Shown: one piece after another, positions 1 through 6,914 of the stretch | Numbering within the stretch: the stretch's first letter is position 1 | Layout of the letters: the number at the start of each line of letters is the position of its first letter | Origin: CAYLYM01 sp964387645 | GTDB taxonomy: Bacteria; Calditrichota; Calditrichia; RBG-13-44-9 | DNA: 12,873 bases | Reading direction: 5' to 3' | Assembly: GCA_964387645.1 (NCBI GenBank) | Contig: CAYLYM010000109.1 | Coordinates: forward strand, 1 to 12,873 | Notes under the pieces: generated by a model | What the model saw: only the letters and a program-made list of their open reading frames with translations | Databases searched by the model: none | Told to the model about the DNA's origin: nothing | Translations under genes and position numbers: made by a program

Positions 1-197
1 TGTTTTAAATTTGGAGGCTTATCCTTTATCTTTTATCTTTCAATTATTTTCTTCGTGAAAAATCTTATTTTGGACAAGAGTGAAACAAAGAAAAAAATAA
101 CTCAACCACAAAGAAATACTGGAAATAGTTCGGAAGTTTACCTATTTTTATTTTGGTAAAAAGAAAAACGGTAGGTTAAATGTAAGGAGAATAGGAT
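1..197. other. AT-rich leader upstream of the TPR gene
   Basis: No convincing gene is seen here. A pyrimidine-rich run near 20-40 repeats TTTATC/TTTTATC units and looks like low-complexity intergenic DNA. Plus-strand frame 1 happens to be open from base 1 to a TAA at 157-159 (52 codons), but the translation is rich in Phe, Ile and Lys and resembles no family I know. It could be the tail of a gene lying left of the window, but I consider that unlikely. Confidence 0.4.
183..189 (+). promoter_or_regulatory. Ribosome binding site that fixes a TTG start
   Basis: AAGGAGA lies 8 nt before the TTG at 198. It is the strongest Shine-Dalgarno match in the window. It supports starting the TPR protein at TTG rather than at the first internal ATG (codon 28), which would delete the N-terminal helix before the first repeat. 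Confidence 0.7.
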
Positions 198-845
198 TTG
201 AGTGACAGCACAAACATCAAAGAAATTGTAAAACGATTGGAAAAACGGGTAGCAGAAGAATCGATTAATGAAACTGACATGATTACGCTTGGCCACTATT
301 ATTATCTGCAGGGTCGTCTGAAGGAAGCAATTGATACTTTTCAGAATATCCTCCAAATTCATCCACATTTTGCCCTGGTATATTACCATCTGGGTTTGGC
401 TTATTTTCGGGCAGCCGATTTAAAAAAAGCCAGGGAATCCATGCACAAAGTCATTGAGATTGACGAAGATTTTACCATGGCCTATTATTGGCTGGGTTTA
501 ATCAACTTTCGGGCTGGTGACAATCAGGCAGCAGTAGATGCATTATTGGCTTGCCTTAATAAAGACCCAGGACATTTGATAGCTTTGTATGATCTAGCTG
601 TTATCTATCTGGACATGCGCAAGTATGAAGATGCAATCAATACCCTGAAGAAGCTTTTAAAAGCCTATCCAGACCATGCAGCAGGTTACTATCAGATGGG
701 AATGGCTTATAATTACCTTGAAAGGTATAATGAAGCACTTTTCTACTTCCGGAAGACAGTTGAATTAAATCCGAAAGACACCGATGCCAGACGCATGATT
801 GAGTCCATTGCCCACTTTACTCAATATCCCGAAGGCCCTATTTAA
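198..845 (+). CDS. Tetratricopeptide (TPR) repeat protein
   Basis: This 215-residue protein is almost entirely TPR repeats. Five consecutive units of about 34 residues can be read at roughly 27-58, 59-92, 93-126, 127-160 and 161-194. Each has the usual pattern of a small residue and Tyr in helix A, an Ala in helix B, and a closing P-x-(H/D/G) turn such as HPHF, DPGH, YPDH and NPKD. Residues 1-26 form a charged helix, and the tail after 195 is short. There is no signal peptide or membrane segment, so it is probably a cytoplasmic protein-protein scaffold. It starts with TTG behind a strong ribosome binding site. The next gene on the same strand is a truncated hdrA, separated by a likely terminator. 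TPR proteins are generic, so the partner and pathway cannot be read from the sequence. Confidence 0.9.
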   Translation: MSDSTNIKEIVKRLEKRVAEESINETDMITLGHYYYLQGRLKEAIDTFQNILQIHPHFALVYYHLGLAYFRAADLKKARESMHKVIEIDEDFTMAYYWLGLINFRAGDNQAAVDALLACLNKDPGHLIALYDLAVIYLDMRKYEDAINTLKKLLKAYPDHAAGYYQMGMAYNYLERYNEALFYFRKTVELNPKDTDARRMIESIAHFTQYPEGPI

Positions 846-858
846 TTGTCAAGAAGTG

Positions 859-892
859 TGTCGGTTATGATTCGTTTTGTCCGACATTTTTT
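859..892 (+). terminator. Probable rho-independent terminator after the TPR gene
   Basis: TGTCGG (859-864) pairs exactly with CCGACA (881-886), with a possible G-T extension outside. The loop is 16 nt and six T residues follow (887-892). The hairpin sits 14 nt past the TPR stop codon and 33 nt before the hdrA fragment. The long loop makes it a weak terminator by standard rules. Confidence 0.45.
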
Positions 893-924
893 CATAAATT
901 ACTATTTACAAGGGGAAATGGAAC

Positions 925-1284
925 ATGGCAAAAAATGTTTTACGCATTGGTGTCTTCGTTTGTGAGTGTGGTCTGAATATTGCAGGAACAGTTAACACCG
1001 AAGAAGTAGCCCGCTTTGTCGAAACACTGGATGACGTGGTTGCAGTTATCCGCAACAAATACACTTGCGCTGATCCTGGACAAAATGAGATCAAAAAAGC
1101 TATCGTCGAACACAAGTTAAATCGTGTGGTTGTGGCTTCTTGCACACCTAAAATCCACGAACCAACGTTCAGAAAATGCATGGCTGATGCGGGTTTAAAT
1201 CCCTATTTAATGGAAAAGGCTAATCTCCGGGAACATTACAGTTGGGTTCATCAATTAAGCTCTAACTCAGCCAGATTTACGTAA
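925..1284 (+). pseudogene. hdrA: Truncated HdrA-type protein, N-terminal part only
   Basis: Residues 1-109 match the N-terminal domain of HdrA, the flavin and iron-sulfur subunit of CoB-CoM heterodisulfide reductase and its bacterial relatives. Recognisable blocks are RIGVFVCECG (C13, C15), YTCADPGQ (C48), LNRVVVASCTPKIHEPTFR (C73), AGLNPYLMEKANLREH and SWVH. Family members continue for several hundred residues with an FAD domain and ferredoxin-type clusters. Here homology stops at about nt 1251, nine unrelated residues follow, and a TAA ends the frame. No continuation is visible in the other two frames, so this is not a simple frameshift. The start is well supported by AGGGGA at 911-916, 8 nt before ATG. 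The HPr gene faces it 31 nt away. It could be a deletion remnant, a rearrangement scar or an assembly junction; a functional single-domain protein is less likely. Confidence 0.75.
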
Positions 1285-1315
1285 TAGGAATATTGATATT
1301 AGACTATTAGAAAAT

Positions 1316-1591
1316 TTATTTTTTGTCATCTTCATAAAAATTATTTTCGATAAGTTCTTCAATAGCCTTCATAGCTTCTTCCTCGTCTTCCCCTTCAATG
1401 ATAAATTTGAGTTTGCTACCTTTCTCAGCAGCCAGTGTAATCACCCCCATAATACTCTTTCCATTAACTACATACCCATCTTTAGAAATCTTAATTTCGG
1501 AACGGAATTTACCCGTGGTTTTAACCAATAAAGATGCTGGCCTGGCATGCAATCCGTTTTCATTCTTTATGATAAGTTCTTTCTCAATCAT
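1316..1591 (-). CDS. ptsH: HPr phosphocarrier protein of the PTS
   Basis: A full-length 91-residue HPr. The active-site block GLHARPAS places the phosphorylatable histidine at position 15, where enzyme I transfers phosphate from PEP. The block NGKSIMGV puts Ser at position 46, the target of HPr kinase/phosphorylase in organisms that use HPr for carbon-catabolite control. The acidic helix at the C-terminus is typical of the family. The start is the only ATG that gives the canonical N-terminus, although no clear Shine-Dalgarno site precedes it. It lies on the same strand as the PTS IIC and IID genes, 287 nt downstream of IID, and probably serves that transporter. No enzyme I or HPr kinase gene is in the window. 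Confidence 0.95.
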   Translation of the reverse strand: MIEKELIIKNENGLHARPASLLVKTTGKFRSEIKISKDGYVVNGKSIMGVITLAAEKGSKLKFIIEGEDEEEAMKAIEELIENNFYEDDKK

Positions 1592-1878
1592 GAATAATAA
1601 TTCGATTTTGATATAATTGAATTCACTTTAAAAAGGATTTTTTAGTCACCCTGAACACAATCGAAAGATCTCTAACTTCTTAAGAATCAAGAGAATCTTC
1701 ATTTTGTTCTGAATAACATTTATAAGCAAACTACCTTCATAGAGTGAACTTCTCATTTAAAATTTATAAAATTCGTTTCTAATAATTTTATGACCGGAAT
1801 TTTCATCCCCAAATTTATTACATGCTATAAAATGTTTTAATTTACCACTTACACAATTATTGACAAAAATAATTCCAA
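1592..1878. other. Intergenic stretch between PTS IID and HPr
   Basis: 287 nt with no credible reading frame. It contains the palindromic element at 1645-1717 described separately. The rest (1718-1878) is AT-rich and shows no terminator, tRNA or riboswitch-like fold that I can recognise. Because HPr is codirectional with IID, the stretch may carry a separate HPr promoter, but no clear -35/-10 pair is visible. Confidence 0.5.
1645..1717. repeat. 73-nt imperfect palindrome, dispersed-repeat-like
   Basis: The left arm (1645-1672, beginning GTCACCCTGAACACAATCGA) is an imperfect inverted copy of the right arm (1691-1717, whose complement begins GTTATTCAGAACAAAATGAA). The two arms are arranged symmetrically around a perfect 10-bp palindrome, TTCTTAAGAA, at 1677-1686. 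Allowing one bulge near 1658, about two thirds of the positions pair. From memory, the arms resemble a small dispersed repeat with the core 'TCAcCCTGAgc..agTCGAAgGATCTC' found between genes in many bacterial genomes. That match is recollection, not a search. As RNA it could fold into a long hairpin between IID and HPr. Confidence 0.6.
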
Positions 1879-2673
1879 TTATAAAAATAATATACCAACA
1901 AGCATAAAGAAAGTAAAAGACGCAAGACAAACAAGATAAAAATTGTTGATTAGTTTGTTGAAAATAAATGCATACAATGTAGAGAAGAAAAAAATTAAGA
2001 CCAGTTCTTTCTGAACATTATAAATACTAAAAACATAAACAATAATGAGGAATAATATTAATATTAAGAGCAAGTTTAAATATATTTTTCTTAATTTTTC
2101 GAAGCGGTGTTGGCCAAGGTATTTATATATATCTATTCCATACTTATATCCTTCGATAATGCCATTATATCGAAAATAAAGATGTGGAATGTTGTACAAG
2201 AGAAAAGTTAAAACCAGGGCAGTAAATTTTAGTGGAATGGAGGGAGCTAAAAAAACACCAACCATACCAAAGATCAAACTTGTTGGTTTGATGGTTGCCC
2301 AGAAAAGACGATCTCCTACTGCTCCCAGAGGACTTATAAGTAAATCTTTTATTTTAGAAAGTACTTCTGGATTAGGAGATTCGCCTCTTGCAACCATTTC
2401 CTCCAATTTAATGGAAACACCTAAAGCATATGAGGCAAAATAGGGATGTGCATTGAAAAAGCGAAGATGACGCTTAAAAAATTTTTGTTTATCCTCATTT
2501 TGTGGATATAGCTTATTTAATATTGGGAACAAACAGGTGCTGAAACCAATACTAATCAGGCTACGGAAGTTCCAGGCTGCCTGAACAAAAAAGCTGGCAA
2601 AAAACACTTTAAAAAAATCCCAACGAGTAATTTTTTTAATTTCCTTTGTCCTAGTACTAGTACGTTCTGTCAT
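1879..2673 (-). CDS. PTS mannose/fructose/sorbose-family IID component
   Basis: This 264-residue membrane protein carries the hallmarks of EIID of the mannose-type PTS. These are an early amphipathic segment with QAAWNFRSL (31-39), the block FFNAHPYFA (72-80), and PLGAVGDRLFWA (115-126), followed by hydrophobic segments to the C-terminus. IID works with IIC as the membrane channel that accepts sugar while IIB phosphorylates it. Its ATG lies inside the end of the IIC gene (17-nt overlap), which implies translational coupling. It is slightly shorter than the usual 270-285 residues, with no obvious block missing. The C-terminal third is very hydrophobic and less conserved-looking. Sugar specificity cannot be deduced. 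Confidence 0.93.
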   Translation of the reverse strand: MTERTSTRTKEIKKITRWDFFKVFFASFFVQAAWNFRSLISIGFSTCLFPILNKLYPQNEDKQKFFKRHLRFFNAHPYFASYALGVSIKLEEMVARGESPNPEVLSKIKDLLISPLGAVGDRLFWATIKPTSLIFGMVGVFLAPSIPLKFTALVLTFLLYNIPHLYFRYNGIIEGYKYGIDIYKYLGQHRFEKLRKIYLNLLLILILFLIIVYVFSIYNVQKELVLIFFFSTLYAFIFNKLINNFYLVCLASFTFFMLVGILFL

Positions 2674-3313
2674 TTTTTTTATCTTGATTCATACTTAAAG
2701 CATCTTTTATTAATGGAAAAGCCATGGCCAAACCAATGCCCAGAATAGCTGGTTTTACTACAATTAACTGATGTTCGAAAAAACCACCAATTTTGGGAAT
2801 AAAAATGGGTAATATTTGTTGAGATATTAGCAAAACCATCCAGGTAAAAACAAACATTATTAAAAAATACAAAATTATACTACCTGCTTCCAAAAGTAGT
2901 ATAATTTTGAAATTTTTATTTTCGACTTGTTTAATAACCATATTCAATGTTTTACCATTTATTTTGCGATAAATAAGTGTGATTTGAGCGCCAAGATAAC
3001 TAACGATGATTCCTTCAAGGAATGCAAAAGCCAGAGTCGAATTAGGAAAATCGATGCCTTTATTTAAAAGTACCAAAGAGGTTATGACCATCGATGCAAT
3101 ATTCCCTTCCGGAAAAACCACAGCACCAGCCGGTATTCGCCCCAACCAGAGTAATTGTAAGAGAAAACCCAGTTCAAAACCAGTTTGAATATCACCTAAA
3201 ATCCATCCTAAGATAGGACATGCAAAAAGGGGACTGGACAACAGCATTTGAAAGGCAACAGTTGTATCTAGCGCTAAAAAACCAATAATAGCTGAAAGAA
3301 ATATCAGATCCAT
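2657..3313 (-). CDS. PTS mannose/fructose/sorbose-family IIC component
   Basis: This 218-residue, strongly hydrophobic protein fits EIIC of the mannose-type PTS. The N-terminus has the family pattern of a long first helix with LDTTVAFQMLLSSPLF (15-30), then GWILGDIQTGFELGFLLQLLWLG (36-58) and an IPAGAVVFPEGN loop (60-71). About six membrane segments follow in all. The family norm is 240-270 residues, so it is on the short side, mainly in the middle loops. The start ATG has a GGTGA site just upstream and a plausible promoter. IID follows with a 17-nt overlap. No IIA or IIB gene lies upstream on this strand, so the sugar-specific phosphotransfer proteins must be encoded elsewhere or be absent. 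Confidence 0.9.
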   Translation of the reverse strand: MDLIFLSAIIGFLALDTTVAFQMLLSSPLFACPILGWILGDIQTGFELGFLLQLLWLGRIPAGAVVFPEGNIASMVITSLVLLNKGIDFPNSTLAFAFLEGIIVSYLGAQITLIYRKINGKTLNMVIKQVENKNFKIILLLEAGSIILYFLIMFVFTWMVLLISQQILPIFIPKIGGFFEHQLIVVKPAILGIGLAMAFPLIKDALSMNQDKKNDRTY

Positions 3314-3627
3314 ATTTCACCAATTTTAAACAAAATTAAATATAGGACAGGAACACTTTTCAATCAACATAAAAGCAAACTGGATTGACCGATACGATTT
3401 CACTAAAATATAAATAATACCTCATTCAAAATACTCAACTCCTACCACGATAGTTCTACATTTTAAAAACACCTAAAAACTACTGTAAAGTACACGGCGT
3501 TAAAGAAAAGTAAAAAATTATGTTTCTCTAGTTTTTGGATAATTATGATGGGAATAAAATGTACATTAACATTAGTAACATATTCAATTATTCACTCAGG
3601 TCAGCATTTCGCAGAACAATCTGAAAA
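3314..3627. other. Intergenic stretch upstream of the PTS genes
   Basis: 314 nt between the protease stop and the IIC start. The only signal I can support is the candidate promoter at 3339-3367 for the PTS genes. The rest is AT-rich with stops in all frames. I see no strong hairpin, tRNA or repeat. Confidence 0.5.
3339..3367 (-). promoter_or_regulatory. Candidate sigma-70-type promoter for PTS IIC-IID
   Basis: On the minus strand TTGATT (3367-3362) and TATATT (3344-3339) are separated by 17 nt. They match four and five of six consensus positions. Transcription would begin about 20 nt before the IIC ATG, leaving room for the GGTGA ribosome site. In AT-rich DNA such pairs occur by chance. Confidence 0.35.
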
Positions 3628-5307
3628 TCACTTTATCACAACAAATTTTCCACTCTTATCACCTTTTGGTGACACAATTCGATAAAGATAAATTCCACTC
3701 CCCACTTGCTGATTCGATTTTGTTTTTAAATCCCATGTATAGGAATGAGCCCCTAAAGGAGGCATAAATGATTTTAGAAGCAAACCATTAGCCGTGAAAA
3801 TATGAATAGTAGCTTCTTCTGGCAAGTTGCTAAAAGTTAATGAGGGATGATGTTTTGAGAGTACCAAAGGCTGGGGATATATATGAACATCATCATTATC
3901 AGATAAAAATTGCAGTGGCTTAGTTAGCAAACTAAAACGTAACATCTCTTCATTCAGCCAATTGCCGGTTATCACGCCAAAGGCCAGCGTATCGACTGTA
4001 AATTCTACCGGGAAGTTAAAAGAGACAGACGCAGGTACCGGGAAATAATCGCCAGAGGGATTAATAAAAACTATATTTAGTTTATTTAACTCATCTTTTT
4101 TTTCTTTTTGAAGCAAATAATTCATGGGACTGGACGACTCATTTTGTGCCAGGTACCATCGCATTGAAAGGCGCGGTAAAGAATCCTCCAACAATGTATC
4201 TAATTCATTTAAAACTGGATTGATAGAACAGAATCTTAACTGAGGAAACAAATCAGCATCATCAAAAAATTGACCCGGAATAGCCCTTGAGCCAGAAAAA
4301 TATATCCAAACAGACAAGAGACTCAATTCGGATAATATATCTGTATTCAGATCCAATAAAATCTTTTCCATGGCAGGCATTGCCCGCTGATGGACAATTT
4401 CCTCCCAAATTTTACGGGTAATATCCCAGCCATATTCTTCACCCAGCAATTTAAGCAATAATACCTTACCGTAATCAACCCATCCGCCTTCAGATTTATC
4501 AAGGGGCCGATCCAAATGCCTAAAATAACTTGGTAAATATTGTAGATAATCATTCACATCCGGAGCAACAACTTCTTCCATGAAAGTAGCAGAACTCTCG
4601 ATAAACCAAATGTCTTCAAAATAATTACCACTTTCATCAGCTTCCCATAACCGGTAGCCCGATTGCAAAGCATGGTTAAATTCGTGAGCAGCGGTGACGG
4701 CAATTGCCATGCTATCTCGCACTATTTCATCCCGGGCATTCGGATAATTAACATAGGAAAAATCTGTATTAATTTCAATCTCCGTTACATAGTTAGTCCA
4801 CTCCAGATCTGGAATTTCATAAAGAAGAAGTGTACTACCATAGACACTTAATTTACGACAATAAATATGATATACGCTTCTTGGATTCCCGCTGGAATCC
4901 GGGGGTGCTTTAAATCCTAATGAATCAATTTCAATTCTCCAAGCCTCATCGAAAGCTTTTGCCACAAATTCCAGATAATCGGAAGTGCCATTTTGATTTC
5001 GGTCATACTTGGGAATGGCATCATTTCCACTGGTGGTGTAATGAATAATAAAATGTCCAGAAGGCGAGACATACACAGAATCCAACTGAATGGTTTGCGC
5101 CATCCATTTGTCTAATTTCAGATGAAGTTGGTCATTTTTTGGATGCGAGGCTTGCAGGACAGTGGGAAAACCACACTTTCGGTCTGTTTTGAGGCCACTC
5201 GCTGACATTATTTCTCCAACCATCTGATAAAAATCATCTTTCGCTAAAAGTTGGCCATAAAGTAAAAATATTATCGTAGAATAAAAAAAGAAAAACCGTA
5301 TTAGCAT
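3628..5307 (-). CDS. Secreted HExxH metalloprotease with T9SS-like sorting domain
   Basis: A multidomain exported protein of about 560 residues (numbered from the TTG at 5313). A signal peptide is clear: one Arg, then a Phe/Leu/Ile-rich core, with likely cleavage after LLA near residue 24. An EF-hand-like loop, DRNQNGTSDY (104-113), precedes the zinc motif HEFNH (210-214), and a third ligand is likely at E239 in WFIESSATFMEE, 25 residues on. This combination is typical of the MXAN_6640 family of putative metalloproteases. The last ~85 residues form a beta-rich domain with YPQP, an IHIFTANG strand and GSGIYLYRI before a Lys-ending C-terminus, as in type IX sorting domains. I chose the ATG at 5307; a TTG two codons earlier is possible. 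Neither start has a clear ribosome site. The substrate is unknown. Confidence 0.85.
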   Translation of the reverse strand: MLIRFFFFYSTIIFLLYGQLLAKDDFYQMVGEIMSASGLKTDRKCGFPTVLQASHPKNDQLHLKLDKWMAQTIQLDSVYVSPSGHFIIHYTTSGNDAIPKYDRNQNGTSDYLEFVAKAFDEAWRIEIDSLGFKAPPDSSGNPRSVYHIYCRKLSVYGSTLLLYEIPDLEWTNYVTEIEINTDFSYVNYPNARDEIVRDSMAIAVTAAHEFNHALQSGYRLWEADESGNYFEDIWFIESSATFMEEVVAPDVNDYLQYLPSYFRHLDRPLDKSEGGWVDYGKVLLLKLLGEEYGWDITRKIWEEIVHQRAMPAMEKILLDLNTDILSELSLLSVWIYFSGSRAIPGQFFDDADLFPQLRFCSINPVLNELDTLLEDSLPRLSMRWYLAQNESSSPMNYLLQKEKKDELNKLNIVFINPSGDYFPVPASVSFNFPVEFTVDTLAFGVITGNWLNEEMLRFSLLTKPLQFLSDNDDVHIYPQPLVLSKHHPSLTFSNLPEEATIHIFTANGLLLKSFMPPLGAHSYTWDLKTKSNQQVGSGIYLYRIVSPKGDKSGKFVVIK

Positions 5308-5421
5308 TAGCAATGTAATATTTATGTTTACAAATTTTTATTATCGAATTTAATTTCTATAAAATTTAGGTAAATTTTCTAATGCCGAATGATATTCGAT
5401 TCCATAAAGATAACATGGATT

Positions 5422-6741
5422 TTACTTCTTACCTTTAGTCTTAAAAACCAAAGTAAGAGGTACACCCGAAAATCCCCAAATTTCACGAATTTTCCTTTCC
5501 AGAAACTTTTTATAGGAATCTGTGACTAAATCGGGAAAATTTGAGAAAAAGGCAAACATCGGGGGATTCTTTCGGACTTGAGTAATAAATTTAATTTTAA
5601 TCTCTCTTCCTTGAATAGCCGGTGGGGTTTTCTGTTTTATGATTGGTAGTAGAGTTTCATTTAATTCACTGGTTTTGATATGTTTGTGCAATTCTTCATA
5701 AACCATTGTCGCTATATCTAACAATTTGTAGAGCCGCTTTTTCTGCACAACTGACGTAAAAACGACAGGAATAAAAGCCAATGTCCCCAGCCGGTCCTTC
5801 ATAGCGCGTTCCCATTCGTTCAAGGTTTTATGATCTTTAGGAACCAGATCCCACTTATTCACGGCAATAACAACACCTTTCTTTTTTTCCACCGCGTCTT
5901 CGATCATACGTAAATCTTGCCGGGTAGGCCCTTCCGTGGCATCCATGAAATAGAGAACCACATCGGCGCGCTGAATACTACGCAGCGTTCGAATCTGACT
6001 GTAAAACAGAATATTTTCCTTCACTTTGGCCCGACGTTTTAATCCTGCTGTATCGATCAGCACATACTTCCTTTTCTGATATTTTAGTTCAGAGTCAATG
6101 GGATCTCGGGTTGTTCCTGGGATGTCTGTGACAATTGATCTTGTTTCACCCAATAAAGTATTTACAAAAGAAGATTTCCCCACATTTTCTCGACCGATAA
6201 CAGCTAATTTTATGGCATCCTCTGGTGCAGGCAATTGAGGTACTTTTTTAAGATGCTGCACAAGGTTATCCAGTAAATCGCCAATCATTCGGCCTTGCAA
6301 AGCAGAAACACCATGTGGATCCCCTAATCCTAAATTATAAAATTCATAAATCTCAGGTTCATACTTTTCATTATCCACTTTATTAACAACTAACAGCACG
6401 GGTTTTCGGGTCTTTTTTAATTTTTCAGCAATTTGCGCATCCCAATTGGTAATTCCGCTTGCTCTATCCACTATAAAAAGAATGACATCGGTCTCGGAGA
6501 TAGCAATATCCACCTGCTCACGAATGGCCTTTTCAAGCTCTTCCGTGGCCTGTGGAAGATAACCACCAGTATCGACAATGAGAAAGGGCTGTCCGTTCCA
6601 ATCGGCTTCAGAATACAGGCGATCCCTGGTTACTCCAGGCTTGTCATCCACTATCGCCTCCCGACGACGAATGATTCTGTTAAATAAAGTCGATTTCCCG
6701 ACATTTGGTCTGCCAACGATTGTAACAATAGGTAAATTCAT
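5422..6741 (-). CDS. der: Ribosome-assembly GTPase Der (EngA)
   Basis: Der is a tandem GTPase needed for 50S ribosome maturation. The first G domain shows GRPNVGKST, PGVTRDR, DTGGY and NKVD. The second shows GRENVGKSS, PGTTRDP, DTAGL and NKWD. A KH-like domain fills the last ~90 residues, ending in basic GKK. The length of 439 residues is normal for the family. The second P-loop has Glu where Pro is usual (GRENVGKS); the nucleotide-contacting Gly, Lys and Ser residues are intact. The ATG at 6741 gives MNLPIVTIVG, which fits the family; a GTG two codons upstream (6747) is the alternative. It lies 167 nt downstream of the DUF512 gene on the same strand. Confidence 0.97.
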   Translation of the reverse strand: MNLPIVTIVGRPNVGKSTLFNRIIRRREAIVDDKPGVTRDRLYSEADWNGQPFLIVDTGGYLPQATEELEKAIREQVDIAISETDVILFIVDRASGITNWDAQIAEKLKKTRKPVLLVVNKVDNEKYEPEIYEFYNLGLGDPHGVSALQGRMIGDLLDNLVQHLKKVPQLPAPEDAIKLAVIGRENVGKSSFVNTLLGETRSIVTDIPGTTRDPIDSELKYQKRKYVLIDTAGLKRRAKVKENILFYSQIRTLRSIQRADVVLYFMDATEGPTRQDLRMIEDAVEKKKGVVIAVNKWDLVPKDHKTLNEWERAMKDRLGTLAFIPVVFTSVVQKKRLYKLLDIATMVYEELHKHIKTSELNETLLPIIKQKTPPAIQGREIKIKFITQVRKNPPMFAFFSNFPDLVTDSYKKFLERKIREIWGFSGVPLTLVFKTKGKK

Positions 6742-6914
6742 GAGCACTTAAAATATTTTCCGTTTCTTAACAAACTTTAATTCACACTTCGAAACATTCA
6801 CAAAAAAATCAGATGATTTGTTGCAACATATCGAAACAATTGTGATTAAATCCACTCTCCTTTTAATTTTATTTTTCCAGCGATTAAGATATCCACAACT
6901 TGATGCCTCTTCTT

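Noticed and set aside
1..159. Open plus-strand frame of 52 codons from the window edge
   Set aside because: Composition is low-complexity and AT-driven with no recognisable motif. An open stretch of this length is not very rare by chance.
138..389. 83-residue minus-strand frame overlapping the TPR gene
   Set aside because: It is antisense to a well-supported TPR protein with a good ribosome site and shows no domain of its own.
5385..5397. Short inverted repeat CGAAT/ATTCG downstream of der
   Set aside because: The stem is only 5 bp with a 3-nt loop and no T-run follows, so it does not qualify as a terminator.
6804..6822. AAATCA/TGATTT dyad with T-run downstream of the DUF512 gene (minus strand)
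   Set aside because: The stem is purely weak A-T-rich pairing with a 2-nt loop. In DNA this AT-rich it is expected by chance.
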